The position numbers and the translations under genes are program-made. DNA of 64,000 nt from Rhineura floridana (taxonomy: Eukaryota; Chordata; Lepidosauria; Squamata; Rhineuridae), in NCBI RefSeq assembly GCF_030035675.1, contig NC_084497.1:28071955-28135954 (forward strand). The letters run 5' to 3'. This document shows positions 1 to 10,218 of this stretch, piece after piece; within the stretch, counting starts at the first letter, position 1; each line of letters opens with the position of its first letter. The notes below the pieces were generated by a model. It did not search any database, was not told the DNA's origin, and was given only the letters and a program-made list of their open reading frames with translations.

Positions 1-754
1 CTTGTAGGAACTGACCCGACCCTGCGTTCGTCATCTGAGGTCCTTCTTTGAGTGCCCCCTCCACAGGAGGTACTTTCCTTGTGAAGTCCTTCCCTAACAA
101 GGTGGTTGAAATGGTTTTCAAATTAATCAGAATGACACGCCTTTCACTCCCTGAGCAAATTCCTGGGCACTTCTTTCCTTTGAAGATTGTTACCCCACCT
201 TGGATGTGCCAAGCATCATTTTAGGGAGGAGGGCAAAGAACACAGGGAAAAATATGGATTGCAAGGCAAGAAGTCCCAGAAAACTGAGACACTGTCTAAT
301 AGCTTTTTTAAAGTGTGGGGGTTGCAGGTGGGCATCCAGCTTCAGAGCTGGCCTTGGAAAATGAGAACTAGGCAACCAAGGATCATCTCCCCGATGCTGC
401 ATAAATAAGGAAGTTACTTCAGGCAGCATGAAAATTCAGAAGCAACTTCAAAGGCATTAGAGCTCCCTATCTGTGTCAAACTGAAGCTCTAAGCAGTTGG
501 TGTCGCTCTCCTATTAAAGATGAACTTTTGTACTCTGCTCAACATCTTAAAAAGCATAAAACATACGTTCGTTTGCTTTTCAAGATTTCCCTCGTTCCCT
601 TTGCAAACGATGAGGCTGCCAGGCTAGCTGTGACCAAAGGAGAGCGCAGTGTTGCTGTGCAAAGGAACTTTGCCTTGTTGCCAGGAAATGCAAGGGGCAA
701 ATGATAAGGACACAAGGAAAGCCCTGCTAGGCCAGAGCATGGGCCCATTTAGTG
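1..754. other. Left flank, no gene recognised
   Basis: No coding exon, RNA gene or clear repeat was recognised in this stretch. The short open frames on both strands have no recognisable motif and no splice context. Confidence 0.4.
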
Positions 755-889
755 CAGGGATGGGGAATCTGTGCCCCCCCCCAAGTTGCAGAGTGCCATC
801 TCTCATCCCCAGCCAGCATGGCCAATAGTCAGAGATGATGGGAGCTGGCATCCAACAACATCTAGAGGGCCACAGGTCCCCCATCCCTA
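755..889. repeat. Palindromic MITE (type P1)
   Basis: A short imperfect palindrome. The left arm reads like caggGatggggaatctgtg and the right arm like the complement (cacaggtcccccatccct). Core phrases such as 'gatgatgggag' and 'agccagcatggccaat' recur throughout this window. Structure suggests a non-autonomous DNA transposon; the superfamily is not proven. Other P1 copies lie near 2690-2803, 7090-7222, 8641-8728, 24384-24505, 28253-28390, 29905-30040, 30105-30235, 44470-44592, 47795-47868, 48280-48385, 53120-53335, 58405-58540 and 58603-58735. Confidence 0.6.
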
Positions 890-926
890 ATCTAGCCGAA
901 TTAATGTGCCTGCTTTGTAAACATGC

Positions 927-1530
927 ACAGCTAGTGATGGGTGCATCTGTGAGTTTTGCTTTCTCTTCATTTCTAATTTTTTCCAGTCTTAAGTTTAGTT
1001 TTCCACATTTCCACCTGAGCTTGTAATTTCGTTATAGAAAAAAAAAGTTCTTATGAAAATTCATCAGCATTTTAATACATTTGTATGCAATTTTCCCTAA
1101 TATACACATTTTGGCAACGGAAAATCCCTAATATAATACTTTTTTGTATGTTATGTTCACTAATATATCAGTTTCTAATTTTTCCACTCGTAAATTCAGT
1201 TGTCCATATTTCCACAACAGTCTGCAATTTTTTAAAAAGTTCTCATGAAAATGTATTTGAATTTTCGTGCAAATTTTGCCTAATGTGCACATTTTTGCAA
1301 ATCACTTTGCCCGGTATAACGCAGTTTGTATGTTGCTTTCACTAACATGCATTTTTATGCCCACTTTGCCCTAGTATATGCCTATTTGTACACATCACGT
1401 GGCTTGGAGACCGGCATTGCATAATTTGGAGACGTGCAAATTCTGAAGGATGGCTGTGTTTTGGTTCATGTTTCGGGAGTCTGAATTAGGTTTGCCTTTA
1501 AATGCAAACTGAACTGAATATCTTCCCTAA
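927..1530 (-). repeat. AT-rich interspersed repeat (type P5)
   Basis: AT-rich sequence with recurring phrases ('aatatacacatttt', 'ttctcatgaaaat'). It matches, in reverse orientation, blocks at 3795-3955 and 30228-30690. The inner part is locally repetitive. Family unknown to me; no coding capacity seen. Confidence 0.45.
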
Positions 1531-1964
1531 CCCTAGTTGTGGCTGACCAAAAAAGCATTGTGTGTGTGTATTTATTTGCATGCTTTCTGGTGTGAAACTG
1601 GAAGAAAAAAGTGTGTCTGAGGGGAGGGAGAGATAGACAGGGGACCTGAGTGGGAAGGGGCAGGGATGAACAATCTCACTGCAGTTTCTGCTCATGCCTG
1701 CTTGTTTCCATCGAGGCCTCATCAGCATGCAGAGCAACAGTCGGTTCCTTCCCTCTGATCGGTTTACAGCGAGCAGTTGTCAAACACTTCTCTAATCCCA
1801 GGTATAATAAACCTTTCCCATCTCCCTGATTCCTCTCTCCGTTGGACAAGCTTGCTGTGAGCTGAGGAAACTTTGTGCATGCAGATGGCATTTACCTGTT
1901 CCAAACCACAACAAAGCAAAATGCATTTCCCTCAGCCTGTTAGTCTGGCTTTTTAGGAGGATGC

Positions 1965-2387
1965 CATCATTGTGGAATCACTGCCCGTGACTGAAAGACT
2001 GAAAGAACTGGGCATTAGCCTGGAGAAGAGAAGACTGAGGGGAGATATGATAGCACTCTTCAAGTACATGAAAGGTTGTCACATAGAGGAGGGCCGGGAT
2101 CTCTTCTCGATCATCCCAGAGTGCAGGACACGGAATAATGGGCTCAAGTTGCAGGAAGGCAAATTTTGACTGAACATCAGGAAAAACTTCCTAACTGTTA
2201 GAGCCATACGACAATGGAACCAATGACCTAGAGAGGTAGTGGGCTCTCCAACACTGGAGACATTCAAGAGGCAGCTGGACAGCCATCTGTCAGGAATGGT
2301 TTGATTTGGATTCCTGCATTGAGCAGGGGGTTGGACTTGATGGCCTTACAGGCCCCTTCCAACTCTACTATTCTATGATTCTATGAT
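1965..2387 (+). mobile_element. CR1 LINE, 3' end fragment
   Basis: This encodes the remnant of the CR1 ORF2 C-terminus: a phrase like '[20 protein letters not shown]' is readable from about 1990. The CR1 3' untranslated end follows (ttggacttgatggccttaca) and terminates in the short ATTCTATG-type repeats typical of CR1. It is 5'-truncated, as is usual for CR1 copies. Confidence 0.85.
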
Positions 2388-2499
2388 GCAACTCCATAGA
2401 CATGATGTGAAGGGGTGGGTGGAAATGCAACCACCTTCTCCAAGGCAGCATAATCCTGACATTGTCTTGGGATAGCAACTGGGCCACTGTGCACGGGAA

Positions 2500-2640
2500 G
2501 CGGCCTCATAGTGAGTTAGACCATTGGTCCTCCTAGCTCAGTATAGCCTGCACCAACTGGCAGCAGCTCTCTAGGGTTTCAGCAAGGGAGTCTTATCCCA
2601 GCCCTATGGATTGAACCTGGCACCTTCTGCATACAAGATG
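2500..2640 (-). mobile_element. tRNA-derived SINE with CR1-like tail (SINE-C)
   Basis: Reverse orientation. The tRNA-like B-box region is seen as 'gattgaacctggcacctt', and the body has the phrases 'agctcagtatagcctg' and 'actggcagcagctctc' found in the other SINE-C copies of this window. Confidence 0.65.
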
Positions 2641-2929
2641 TGCATTTGTTTAAAGGGATATTTGCTGAGACCTTCCATGAGTGCCATAGCAGGTACTAGT
2701 TAACTGCAACTCCCATCAGCCCTGCCCATTGGCCATGCTAGCTGAGGCTGATGGGATGTGGAGTCCAACAACATCTTGAGAGGCACAGGTTTCCCATTCC
2801 TGGCTACTTCTCTGAGCTCCAAGTGCTAGCATTTTACCCTAGGATCTCAACTGTGTGTGGTTACTTCTGGAACTTCAACTTCTCTAAGGGAGTCAGCAGA
2901 GGTATTCCTTTAAGTCAGGAGAAGTAAAG

Positions 2930-3115
2930 GGAGGACTGCAGCTCAGTGGCAGAGCATCTGACTTGCAAACAGACAGTCCCAGGTTCAGTCCCTGGCATCT
3001 CCAGGGAGGGCTGGGAGAGACTCCCTGCCTGAAACCATCTTTACCATTCAATACACATGACAGCCTGATCTGATGACAATCATTGAAGGTCAGATCTTGA
3101 GTCCTCCCAGGTAGT
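2930..3115 (+). mobile_element. tRNA-derived SINE with CR1-like tail (SINE-C)
   Basis: The head 'gctcagtggcagagcatctg' followed by 'caggttcagtccctgg' resembles tRNA A and B boxes. The body is 'ctccagggagggctgggaga'. A truncated, diverged copy. Confidence 0.65.
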
Positions 3116-3123
3116 GTGGGGAA

Positions 3124-3212
3124 ATCATAGAATAGTAGAGTTGAAAGGGGCCTGTAAGGCCAGTGAGTCCAACCTCTGCTCAGTGCAGGAATCCATATTA
3201 AAACATACCTGG
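3124..3212 (-). mobile_element. CR1 LINE, terminal fragment
   Basis: This is the reverse complement of the CR1 3' end: 'catagaatagtagagttg' followed by 'aaggggcctgtaaggcca' and 'caggaatccatatt'. Only the last ~90 bp are kept. Confidence 0.8.
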
Positions 3213-3794
3213 CAGGTGTGTAGTGGGCTCCTTTAAAGATTATGTATGTAGCATGCGAGTCTATGTATCTAGAGTGCTTTGAAGTTGACCCCCATTACGA
3301 GTTGTAATGAAATGTGATTTTAAAAGACAAGCCGATTACGTACCCATTCTTCCCCTCTAGGAAATCTGGGCATACGACAGACGTCAACAAGTCTGAGTTA
3401 TAGTCAACAATGGAAGAGACCGGAAAATAATACCTTATAGGGATTCTCCGGATGTCTAGTTAGTTACCTTAACTAAATTCTGATATAGATCTTAACCAGC
3501 TGTGAGAATGTCTGGGAAACTGTCTGTGAGAAATGCTTGTGAGAACGGAAAGGTGATGCCATTTCAGATCAAATGATCTAGTTGAGAAACTATAAAACGT
3601 CTGCAGTTCTTCATCAGTCCTGAGGGACTGGTCAAATGCTGCTGCCAGTTTGCCTGCCTGCTGAGTCTTATTCTGAGGTTTATGTGAGCCCCTGAGGGTG
3701 AGATTTAAATTGTCATTCTTTTCTATCTATGTGTTAAGATATCTAGACTGTATAAGAATATATTGTATTACCTAGTAACCTTTGGTTTTGTATT

Positions 3795-3955
3795 ATTAGT
3801 TCTGATTTATTAGGAGAAACTCACACTAAAATACTGGAGAAGTTTCATGAGGATGTTTTAATTATCAAAATCACAAATTACTAACAGAACTGAATTAAGA
3901 TTGGGAAAATGAGAAACAGAGGGAATCGAAATGGACAGATCTTTCCATCCCTAAC
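3795..3955 (+). repeat. AT-rich interspersed repeat (type P5)
   Basis: It shares 'ttattaggagaaactc' and 'atggacagatctttccatcc' with the block at 30228-30690. A partial copy of the same unnamed family as 927-1530. Confidence 0.45.
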
Positions 3956-3959
3956 CAGG

Positions 3960-5560
3960 AGAGCTGGTGTGAACATTTGAATCTGACAGCAAGGAGTTAA
4001 CATTTGCATTCTCGCCATACCCGGGAATTGCACCTACAGAGTGTGCACAGCGCCTGTCAAAATGTTTTCACCCCCCTCATTAATGTGTGACTTTGTAATC
4101 TGCTATTTTGAGACTGAAATGACTTGCTTTGTAGCATATCCCACCGGGGAACTTTATACCACAGTGGGTAGGGCAGGTGGGGAGAGGCGAGGAGGAGGAG
4201 GAGGTAAGTACAAGGAAATCTGCAGAGGAGAGAAACTCACATGAAAGACAATCACCTTGCCCTCTCCCTTTCCCTCCCCACCTCCCTCGTCAGTCTGTTA
4301 GGAGGCCAGCAGCATGGGCTGTGAATCCTTAATCAGGAGCCCTAAACGTGCATGCTTTGGAAATTCAGTCCATCCAGCCTAGGTGGCCCTGAGCCTGCAA
4401 GTCCTCACAATTACATGCCTGGCAATAAGGTCATCAGTGGCTACTAGCCCCAATGGCTATGTTCTCCCTCCACTGTCCGAGGCAGAATGCCTGTGAACAC
4501 CAGTTGCTGGGAATCACAACTAGGGGAGAGCATTGCTTCACTCAGGTTCTGCTGGAATATATTTATTTGATTTGATTTTTAACAAAATGTATATAGCGCA
4601 TGAGATCTTTTGTCCTTATTCCTTGCAGGGGAAATCACTGGCAGGAAGTGGGTCACAGGAACAGCTGGAAGTCAGCCTTGGCTGGAGATGATTGCCCCGT
4701 GCTCCCTGATGGGCTCTGTGCTTCCCTCCAAATGACCTTGGCGGCTTGATCGATAACGGAGTTGCATTTCACTTCTCACGTTGGGTCGATTTGGAAGGCA
4801 TCGCATTGTTATTTAGGAAGCCCTGATTGCCTTGGCGGCAGGCTGCTGGGCCCTTCAAAGGCACTGCAGGCCATGCTTTGTCTTCCCCATTCCACTTCAG
4901 GGGAAGAAGAGGTATAATTTGAGATGCTTAACAACCAGGTTTGGATTGAGCAGGGGGACTCCGAGAATGGAAATGTCTAAGCTGTCAGGCATGGGGTGCT
5001 GCAGCCTTTTACTAGGAGCTCTGGTACTGCAGCAGTAACAATGTGTCATGGATATTTGAAAAGAAATAGCCTTTGAACTCTTGTTTAAGAATTCTCATTT
5101 GCTGTGATTCTGAACCTTGTACAATTCTGGATATGTAAATAGCCAGTCTTACTACGGTTAGCCAATAAAGTATCCATAGACGGAAGAGAATTCATTCTCA
5201 TTCCATCTCATTTTCTTTTCTTTTTTTATATCTGCCTTCTTCACTTCGTTTTCAGCTGAGCAATCTTCCTGACAGCGACAGAACGTTAGCAGAGGCTGGT
5301 CCATTGGGGTAAAATGGGGCACTTCCCTTACCAACCTCAGTCTGCACACAGCCAGGGCTGGCCCTCATCTCCCCCACATGCGTGGACACACACACTTCAA
5401 TATGCCTAGTTGCACCACCTTGCACATTAGAGCTAGGATGTGGAAGAAATTTGGTACCGAATTTTCCATTAATTCGCTTATTCTCAGTGAGCGAGGATCA
5501 GATTTTAATGCAGTGAATTTACACAGCTATTTTTCAAACAAGACTTTTAAAATAGAAAAT
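3960..5560. other. Gene-free, mostly unique sequence
   Basis: No exon or named repeat was recognised. Short open frames have no motif. The region is relatively free of the repeats seen elsewhere, so it may include conserved non-coding sequence, but the sequence alone does not show this. Confidence 0.35.
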
Positions 5561-5584
5561 CTGCTTCTAAAACATTGGTTGTAA

Positions 5585-5705
5585 GAATGATAATTTGTCA
5601 ATATTTCCTTTAAAACTATCAATATTTCCTTAAAACTATCAATATTTTTAAATATTGATATTTCCTTCAAAAATCATATTTCCTTTAAAAATATTGATAT
5701 GTATA
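5585..5705. repeat. Local AT-rich tandem/inverted repeat
   Basis: The phrase 'atcaatatttcctt' recurs several times in direct and inverted form within ~110 bp. It is likely a slippage-prone local expansion; no function is evident. Confidence 0.6.
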
Positions 5706-5829
5706 TCCACTCCTGGTGGTGCCCTTCCATCAATTCCTTTAAATTTCAGCTTTACAACCATACTCCCCCCAGAACCCAAAGACTTTGGTTTCCCGGAAGC
5801 TGCCCGGCAGGTCATGGGAATAACTCCAC

Positions 5830-7080
5830 CAGACTGCTAGTCGGCAACGTTTATGGTCAGAACTACAACCGTATCTGATAGTCTTTGAACCTCCAACTTT
5901 CATTCTTGATTAATGAAAACATTCTTGGCAAATGCTTTCGCTCTGGTTCATCTTGCACCAGTCCAAGAATTTCACCTCTAGCGGCACAATACGAATGCCC
6001 CTGGCCGTCCCTCTAAATCATGGCCCCAGTTCCGAAAACCAACAAAACAGAACCAAAGACCTATTCCATTATTCCTAGCTGGAGTATTCCAGCAACCGGA
6101 CTGCCTTGAACACTCTAATGTTTTCAAAGTAAACGCTTTGGACCCCCGGGACACTCAGTTAAGAGCATCGAGGGAGCACCAAGAGGCAGGGGCTGGGACA
6201 GGCGGTAGCTCACCTGGCAGCGGACTGCCAGCCCGATCCCAAGATCCAACTATGAGCTTTTTAACTGCAGCAACTTTAATATACGCTATTGGAGCTGGAA
6301 TTACCATGGCTGCTGGCACCAGACTTGCCCTCCAATGGATCCTCGTTAACCGATTTAAAGGATACTCATTCCAATTGTACTTCAAGTCGATTCCAACTTA
6401 TGGCGACTCTCTGAATAGGGTTTTCATGAGGCTGAGAGGCAGTGACTGGCCCAAGGTCACCCAGTGAGCTTCATGGCTATGTGGGGATTCGAACCCTGGT
6501 CTCCCAGGTCGTAGTCCAACACCTTAACCACTACACCACACTGGCAATTACAGGGCCTCTGCAACAGAGAAACCTGCTGGGCTACTCAGACTAATTCCTT
6601 TCCTAAATTAAGAAGCGAGCTTCTTTCTTCTCTGGATGGACCAATCTGCATATATCAGGATATGGTCGAGAGTAATCCGGTTGCTATGGGAACTCTTTCA
6701 GGAGACCGCCATCCCTCATCATCCTGGAGCCAAGAAGAGACTTGTGTTGCTGGTTAGTCTGAAGTGAAGCTGAGATGTGGAGCTGTAAAGACACACCAAG
6801 AGGCCTGTTCTATGTTGCTGAATCCCAAAGCCACGGCTTTGGAGGACTCCCCTAGAAACCTGATGGGGAAGCAAGATCTGTTGGACTGCTAATGCTGAGA
6901 ACCCCTCCATCTTACGCTCAGGTTGTATATATGCGCAAATAAAACCATATATTCTAAGACACCATAGCCTCCCCGACCTTCATTCCAAGAAGAACAAACC
7001 GCGGGTAAGTGCAGGAACCCCTGGAAGTCTCACACTGCTTGGCGACTGGGGTGTGCATAGCCATATTTTCGCTATGATTG
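5830..7080 (+). mobile_element. Possible LTR-retroelement fossil upstream of the first F-box gene
   Basis: The left part (to ~6384) looks like decayed coding sequence unrelated to host genes I know. The right part (about 6588-7080) is LTR-like, with a TATA-like stretch and an AATAAA signal near 6939-6945. A tRNA-SINE is inserted between them. A second copy of the right part lies at 16218-16715. Broken and old; family not determined. The alternative is a non-LTR segmental duplication. Confidence 0.35.
6384..6547 (-). mobile_element. tRNA-derived CORE-type SINE with Bov-B tail (SINE-A)
   Basis: Read on the minus strand it has a tRNA-like head (gtggtgtagtggttaaggtg; B-box ggttcgaatcc), a CORE-like middle (gggtgaccttgggccagtca) and a tail (cataagttggaatcgacttg) that matches the 3' end of Bov-B at 36946-37212. 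It is inserted in the LTR-like fossil. Confidence 0.75.
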
Positions 7081-7089
7081 GCATGGGCA

Positions 7090-7222
7090 TGGGGAGCCCA
7101 GTGACCTTACAGACGTTGTTGAACTACAACTCCCATCAGCCCCAGCAAGCATAGCCAATGGCCAAGGGTGGTAGGAGTCGTAGTTAAGCAGCAGCTGGAA
7201 GGCTGAACATTCCCCACACCTG
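7090..7222. repeat. Palindromic MITE (type P1)
   Basis: Arms 'gttgaactacaactcccatc' and 'gtaggagtcgtagtt' pair around 'agcatagccaatgg'. It interrupts the sequence next to the LTR-like block, so it is younger than that block. Confidence 0.6.
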
Positions 7223-7344
7223 CACTAAAGCAATCCACTTAAAACATTATAAGAAAGAGCCCTTGATAAAATGTGCAATAAAACAATCCGATTGAAATGA
7301 AACAAAAACAGGAGGCTAAGGTTGAGAGGATGCCTTCATCTGCT

Positions 7345-7677
7345 CTGTGCAGTCTAAGCAGCACCACATCACTTTAAATAGCCCTGGGCTTCCCCCAAAG
7401 AATCCTGGGGACTGGAGTGTAAAGGCACCAAGCATTGTTAGGGGACCCCTATTCCCCCTTACAAAGGTACCATTTTTAGAGTAGTTTAACAATCCATCCC
7501 TCTTCTCAGAAAACCCTGAACAAACTCTGTACAGTAGCTCTGTGAGGGGGATAGGAGGGTCTCCTCCTCGCAACTCTCAGCACCCTGAACAAACTACACT
7601 TCCCAGGATTCTTTGGGAGAAGCCGGGACTGTTTAAAGGGGCATGATAATGCTTTAAATGTACAGTATAGCGCTGCT
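7345..7677. repeat. Large palindromic MITE (type P3, ~330 bp)
   Basis: The two halves are inverted copies. 'cttcccccaaagaatcctgg' near 7389 pairs with 'ccaggattctttgggagaag' near 7603, and inner phrases around 'ctattccccc' recur inverted. Other copies or parts lie at 11200-11372, 27150-27300 and 35915-36067. It abuts the duplicated promoter block. Confidence 0.65.
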
Positions 7678-8029
7678 AAGGCCATTAAGGGAATTGATGA
7701 ACGGCTTCCCTGGGCTGAACCGGAAACACACACACCCCACAACCAGTTGAGGGAAGATGGGGCACCTCTACTGTTTTTTATCTCTATGTTGCCCTGCCTG
7801 GATTTCCCTTCAGCGCCCTGCCCAGGAGGAAGGACGGCCTCTGCTGATTGGCCGAGCCTGTCCAGGAGGAGCGGGGCGCCGGGTGGGATTTCCCCGGCTT
7901 GCCATTTTATATATTTTTGCAAGCAGCTGCCTGCTTATTTTTTCTTTTTGCATCTCCTTTTATTGCAATTGGTGGCTCTTTGGAGCAGAGACTCCTTTGC
8001 CTTTCCTCTGCTGCTTTCCCAGCACAGAG
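7678..8029 (+). promoter_or_regulatory. Duplicated promoter and non-coding exon 1 of the first F-box gene
   Basis: An inverted CCAAT box (attgg, 7847-7851) and a TATA-like stretch (7905-7919) precede a likely first exon of about 7940-8029. That exon ends in a good donor (cagag|gtaagt at 8030). The block is about 95% identical by eye to 17825-18187 in front of the second F-box gene. A second candidate 5' exon ends at a gtaaga donor near 9104 in GC-rich sequence. The transcription start is inferred, not observed. Confidence 0.6.
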
Positions 8030-8640
8030 GTAAGTCCCCGGAGGGTTGGGGCTTTTGGTTCCTATAAACAGCGTTCAGTTTTATCCTTCAGACAGCTGGG
8101 GGGAGAAAATTGTGTCAAAAAATAACTAGGAGATTCTGTGTATAATGGAATGTTGACATCTCACAAGCGACTCGCAGGCGCAGCAGACAAACAGCCGCCA
8201 CCATCCAGCTGATTGTCCCCAGATTCTAGCACTCGAGATAGACTGCCTCTGATTGTGGAGGCTCCAAGAATCCAACTGGCCCAGTAATCTGTTTCCAATG
8301 GCAGCTGGCCAGAAACATCTAAGGAAACCCATTAGAAGGCAAGGCCTTCCTCATTGTCCACCCCCCCCTTTACCGTATTTGGTCCACTGAAGTATACTGC
8401 CTTGACAAGTGGAGGTTCAGTTTGGCTATTCTTGCATAAGAAGAGCCAAGGGGGGTTGCCTCTAATTTCAACAATCTGCTTCCCACAATAGACCAACCAG
8501 AAGCCTCCAGCAAGCCTGTGATGAAGGCATGAAAGATGATGGCTTGCTTCCCTGTTGACAGTCCCCAGCATCAGATATACTACCTTGGGATATGGAGGTT
8601 TTGTTCAGGCATTGAGGCTAATATGAATCTAAACAAGCAA

Positions 8641-8728
8641 GGATGGGGAACCTGTCGCCCTTCAGATGTTGTTGGACTACAACTCCAAACTTCCCTCACC
8701 TGAGGGGGGCCACAGATTCCCTATCGCT
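8641..8728. repeat. Palindromic MITE (type P1), partly degraded
   Basis: The left arm 'cagatgttgttggactacaa' is clear and the right arm is short. It lies in intron 1 of the first F-box gene, next to a ~70-bp stretch (8720-8800) that also matches intron 1 of the second gene (18985-19055). Confidence 0.5.
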
Positions 8729-10218
8729 GCAGTTAACCTGCTATCTCCCTGCAATTGACGTCTTTCCTCCATAGACATGTGAGCCAGGCTCTTCTGGCCT
8801 TCTTATGGATGGCTCTGCAAGGGGCTCAGACGCATTTCCCCAAACGCCTTCAGTCAAAGCTCTCTTCTCTTCTCTCTTGGCCCCACCTATAAGAGGGAGG
8901 CTGTGCCTGGAAGTCCGTTCCCTCCGCCCATGAGAGGCGGGGATGAAGGGAGGGACGGGTGGCCGGATCGTTGCTGGGAATTCAAGCAGCTTGGCTAGGA
9001 TCGCTTTCGATTTCCTGGTCCTGCAAGCCTGCTGGGAGGGGCGCAGAGAGGAGGCTACGTCTCCAAGGTGCGTTTGAGTGCGGCACCCGCGCTCGTCTCA
9101 AACCAGGTAAGAAGACTCTCCCTTCTCCATGGTGGGCTTTTACGGGGGGGCGTAGGATAGACAAGCCGGGTGGCGGGGGGGGGGATATCTTTACTCTTAA
9201 GCAGGATCTCTGGAATAGCAGCCGAGGCAGGCTTCAGTTTTCCCCTGGGGGCTCAGCACGGTGAGAGAACTCTGCACATGGGCAGAGTGGCCCCTCTTTT
9301 TCTTCTCAGGCCGCTGACTAGCGCAAGTTTATGCCTTTCTTGGGTTCTGAGAGAGGGGCGTTATGAAGGCTTCTAAGCAAGCCTGCCCCCCCCAAAAAAA
9401 ATCTTCTTAGACTGGCATGGAGTAAATGTAGGCTGGCCTGCTGGGATCCTTGGGATTAACTTTCTTGTCCTATTGAGAAGGACCCAGTTAGACCCATAGA
9501 AAGTGAGGGTGGGGATCCTCTCTTTATACGAGCCCCCAAGTCGATGCAGAACAGGATGAACTGAAATTTGAAGCAATGGTAATGAAATAAAGATAGCGCT
9601 TTGGAAATGTTTGTACTGTTGTAGGGCATTTCAAAGCCCTTGTGGCCACTCTGTAAGGTAGGCTACTAGGGCTATATCCAGCCATCCAGATTTCGGAGCC
9701 TGAATGCCAGTCATTGGGGGAAACAATCCGGGGGTGGTGGTGGTGTCTAATTTGTTTTCTTGTGAGGAGTTGCTCGAGAATCGTCTCCGAGATCCTTACC
9801 TCAAAAAACCAGCACATGTATTGGCCTTGATCCTGAGACAGTTTCTGTGGTGGTACTGCTCACTCCTGCTCTGGGAAGCCACTTTCTCCCACTAAACTAG
9901 TAACAACTGGCAACTCAGGCCTGATCTTACCTTGTGACCAGTGCTGGTGGTGGCTTCATGTCAGTGGAGCAGTGAAATCCGCTCCGGTTTTTGGTCTGAA
10001 CTTGCAAGGATCTATCCAAGGTGCTGAAACCTACAGCTCCTTTAAAGTTTTGACTAAACCCCAGAGCGGATTCCACTGCCCCGCTGACACGGAGCCGCCA
10101 GCCGCCAGTGGTTGTGACTCTCTGCTGTCAGAACAGGATGCTGGGCGACTCAGCAGCAAGGCGCTTCTGGCGCTCTGATGCTTCCCCTAATTAATCTGTT
10201 TTCCCTCTTGGAAGGGAG

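Noticed and set aside
1972-2169. Small protein 'ERLKELGISLEKRR...' as a host gene
   Set aside because: It is the CR1 ORF2 C-terminus in a truncated LINE; the same motif occurs in the CR1 at 60169-63057.
6138-6467. Host gene encoding a small membrane protein
   Set aside because: The frame has a hydrophobic stretch but runs into a SINE, lacks splice context and lies in an LTR-type fossil. I could not match it to any host family.
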